From positions 118,673 through 182,672 of the forward strand of contig NZ_PZKC01000007.1 in NCBI RefSeq assembly GCF_003034845.1: 64,000 nt of DNA, read 5' to 3'. The DNA comes from Pseudothauera lacus. Lineage in GTDB: Bacteria; Pseudomonadota; Gammaproteobacteria; Burkholderiales; Rhodocyclaceae. A program made the translations under genes and the position numbers. Under the pieces are notes generated by a model that searched no databases, was not told the origin of the DNA, and saw only the letters and a program-made list of their open reading frames with translations. This document shows positions 63,385 to 64,000 of this stretch, one piece after another (position 1 is the stretch's first letter; each line of letters begins with the position of its first letter).

Positions 63385-63681
63385 CTACTCCGAAAGGCTT
63401 CGAGCGAGACGTAAAGCTGCCTTGATGTCTTTGGCCTGAGTGCTCTTGTCGCCACCGGCCAAGAGAATGATCAACTCACGCCCTCGCTGCTTGAAATACA
63501 CCCGATAACCGGGACCATAGTTGATACGCAACTCGGAGACGCCTTCGCCGACGGGCTCGACGTCACCGGGATTCCCGGCCGCGAGGCGCTCGATTCTGGC
63601 TTGCACCCGCGCACGTGCCTGGAGGTCACGCAATGCGTCGAGCCAATGAGTGAAGGCATCGGTCTTTCGAATTTCGATCAT
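63385..63681 (-). CDS. HI1419-type RelE-superfamily toxin
   Basis: A 98-residue RelE-like toxin of the upstrm_HI1419 (TIGR02683) type: DAFTHWLDALRDLQARARVQAR, then YGPGYRVYFKQRGRELIILLAGG, and KSTQAKDIKAALRLA. A promoter whose -10 box ends 6 bases before the ATG suggests a leaderless transcript. Confidence 0.87.
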   Translation of the reverse strand: MIEIRKTDAFTHWLDALRDLQARARVQARIERLAAGNPGDVEPVGEGVSELRINYGPGYRVYFKQRGRELIILLAGGDKSTQAKDIKAALRLARSLSE

Positions 63682-63684
63682 ACA

Positions 63685-63716
63685 GCGACTGTAGTCGCGC
63701 GGCTACACGCAGTCAA
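63685..63716 (-). promoter_or_regulatory. TA promoter and operator; probably leaderless
   Basis: On the minus strand, TTGACT (63716-63711) and TACAGT (63693-63688) are 17 bp apart. Six bases separate the -10 box from the toxin ATG (63681), so transcription should start at or next to the start codon. GCGACT-GT-AGTCGC (63685-63698) is a perfect inverted repeat covering the -10 box, likely the antitoxin operator. Confidence 0.65.
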
Positions 63717-63738
63717 TCTTGGCGACGGGCTGAAAGCT

Positions 63739-63810
63739 GCCCAACGTTTGACATGAGAGGCGCTTGGAGGCCGTAGGCCGGAAAGCGTCCTCTCGATGGA
63801 AGGGTTGAAC
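63739..63810. repeat. attC-like imperfect hairpin
   Basis: GCCCAAC (63739-63745; RYYYAAC) and GTTGAAC (63804-63810; GTTRRRY) bound a 72-bp palindrome with long complementary arms (CATGAGAGGCGCTT on one side, AAGCG-T-CCTCTCG-ATG on the other). Unpaired single bases occur at two places. R boxes at the ends and bulged bases in the stem are hallmarks of integron attC sites. The minus-strand translation reads FNPSIERTLSGLRPPSA, a tail I associate with betaproteobacterial attC repeats. Confidence 0.6.
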
Positions 63811-63921
63811 GAAGCCGCTACGCGGAGAGGTCGCCCGCCGGGCACCCACGAACTATCCTGCATGACGACTCCATCACGGTGATGGCGTCGATTCTGCATG
63901 ACTTCGTGAGGAGTGACCAGC

Positions 63922-64000
63922 ATGCCATCGAACTTTCCCGCCGACTTTTCCCGGCAGTACGACAGCCATCTCAAGCATCTGAAGCTGAAGGGCCTGCAGC
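63922..64000 (+). CDS. Tyrosine recombinase N-terminus, cut by window edge
   Basis: ATG 63922, preceded by GAGGAG, opens MPSNFPADFSRQYDSHLKHL and continues KLKGLQ to the edge. This is the SAM-like N-terminal start typical of the phage-integrase-type proteins found immediately upstream of IS91-family transposases. Only 26 codons are visible, so catalytic residues cannot be checked. Confidence 0.6.
   Translation, partial: MPSNFPADFSRQYDSHLKHLKLKGLQ

Overview
The window is high-GC DNA, densely packed with many 4-bp ATGA-type gene overlaps. Gene content and dispersed repeats suggest a betaproteobacterium of the Thauera/Azoarcus (Rhodocyclales/Zoogloeaceae) kind. This is inferred from style and content; no rRNA or other marker gene is present to prove it. 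I saw no tRNA, rRNA or CRISPR array.

Layout. (1) 1-7.2 kb: the tail of a type VI secretion (T6SS) VasX-like membrane effector, then DUF6708, DUF3396 and Imm71/72-like immunity-type proteins and an IgaA/UmoB-family membrane protein. (2) 7.3-8.7 kb: a beta-CASP metallo-beta-lactamase RNase. (3) 8.7-24.9 kb: a copper-resistance region in two halves. The left half is a DUF411 protein with a CopRS/CusRS two-component system, divergent from a CopA ATPase and CueR; the right half is a cusFCBA efflux operon. A 3-kb cluster of toxin-antitoxin (TA) modules and gene remnants lies between them. Two copper boxes and a 19-bp-spacer CueR promoter show the regulatory wiring. (4) 24.9-33.2 kb: a HEPN/MNT TA pair, a MITE-like palindrome, a LysR/MFS/carboxymuconolactone-decarboxylase unit, a GbsR-type regulator with a DCC/SDR-DoxX/DUF2269 operon, and a PPC-repeat lipoprotein. 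(5) 33.2-42.1 kb: a YgiQ radical SAM protein, an RND efflux pair with DUF2784, an adenylate cyclase-FHA protein, the DNA glycosylase Tag and a small low-complexity protein. (6) 42.2-61.6 kb: an aryl-polyene/xanthomonadin-type biosynthetic cluster in two blocks. Block one has ACP, membrane protein, AMP-ligase, hotdog dehydratase, acyltransferase, LolA-like protein, MMPL exporter and hydrolase. Block two has deacetylase, methyltransferase, ketosynthase, chain-length-factor-like protein, second dehydratase and ketoreductase. DUF502, two CNNM/CBS transporters and an ABC exporter lie between the blocks. (7) 61.6-64 kb: a CPA2 antiporter, a HI1419/HI1420-type TA pair with an apparently leaderless promoter, an attC-like hairpin, and the first codons of a tyrosine recombinase of the kind that precedes IS91-family transposases.

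How the parts work together. CueR should activate copA-cueR when cytoplasmic Cu(I) rises. CopRS should sense periplasmic copper and act at the two GATTAC-N6-GTAATC boxes, driving copRS/DUF411 and cusFCBA. In the polyene cluster an aryl starter would be activated by the AMP-ligase, loaded on the single ACP, extended by the KS/CLF pair with the KR and two hotdog dehydratases, transferred to a lipid carrier by the acyltransferase, and moved to the outer membrane by the MMPL/LolA pair. A second KS, a second ACP and a glycosyltransferase, all usual in aryl-polyene loci, are not in the window.

Several repeat families are scattered through the window and in places form parts of coding sequences: the N-terminus of CusB, the C-terminus of the CLF, the N-terminus of CusC and the stop codon of the LysR gene.
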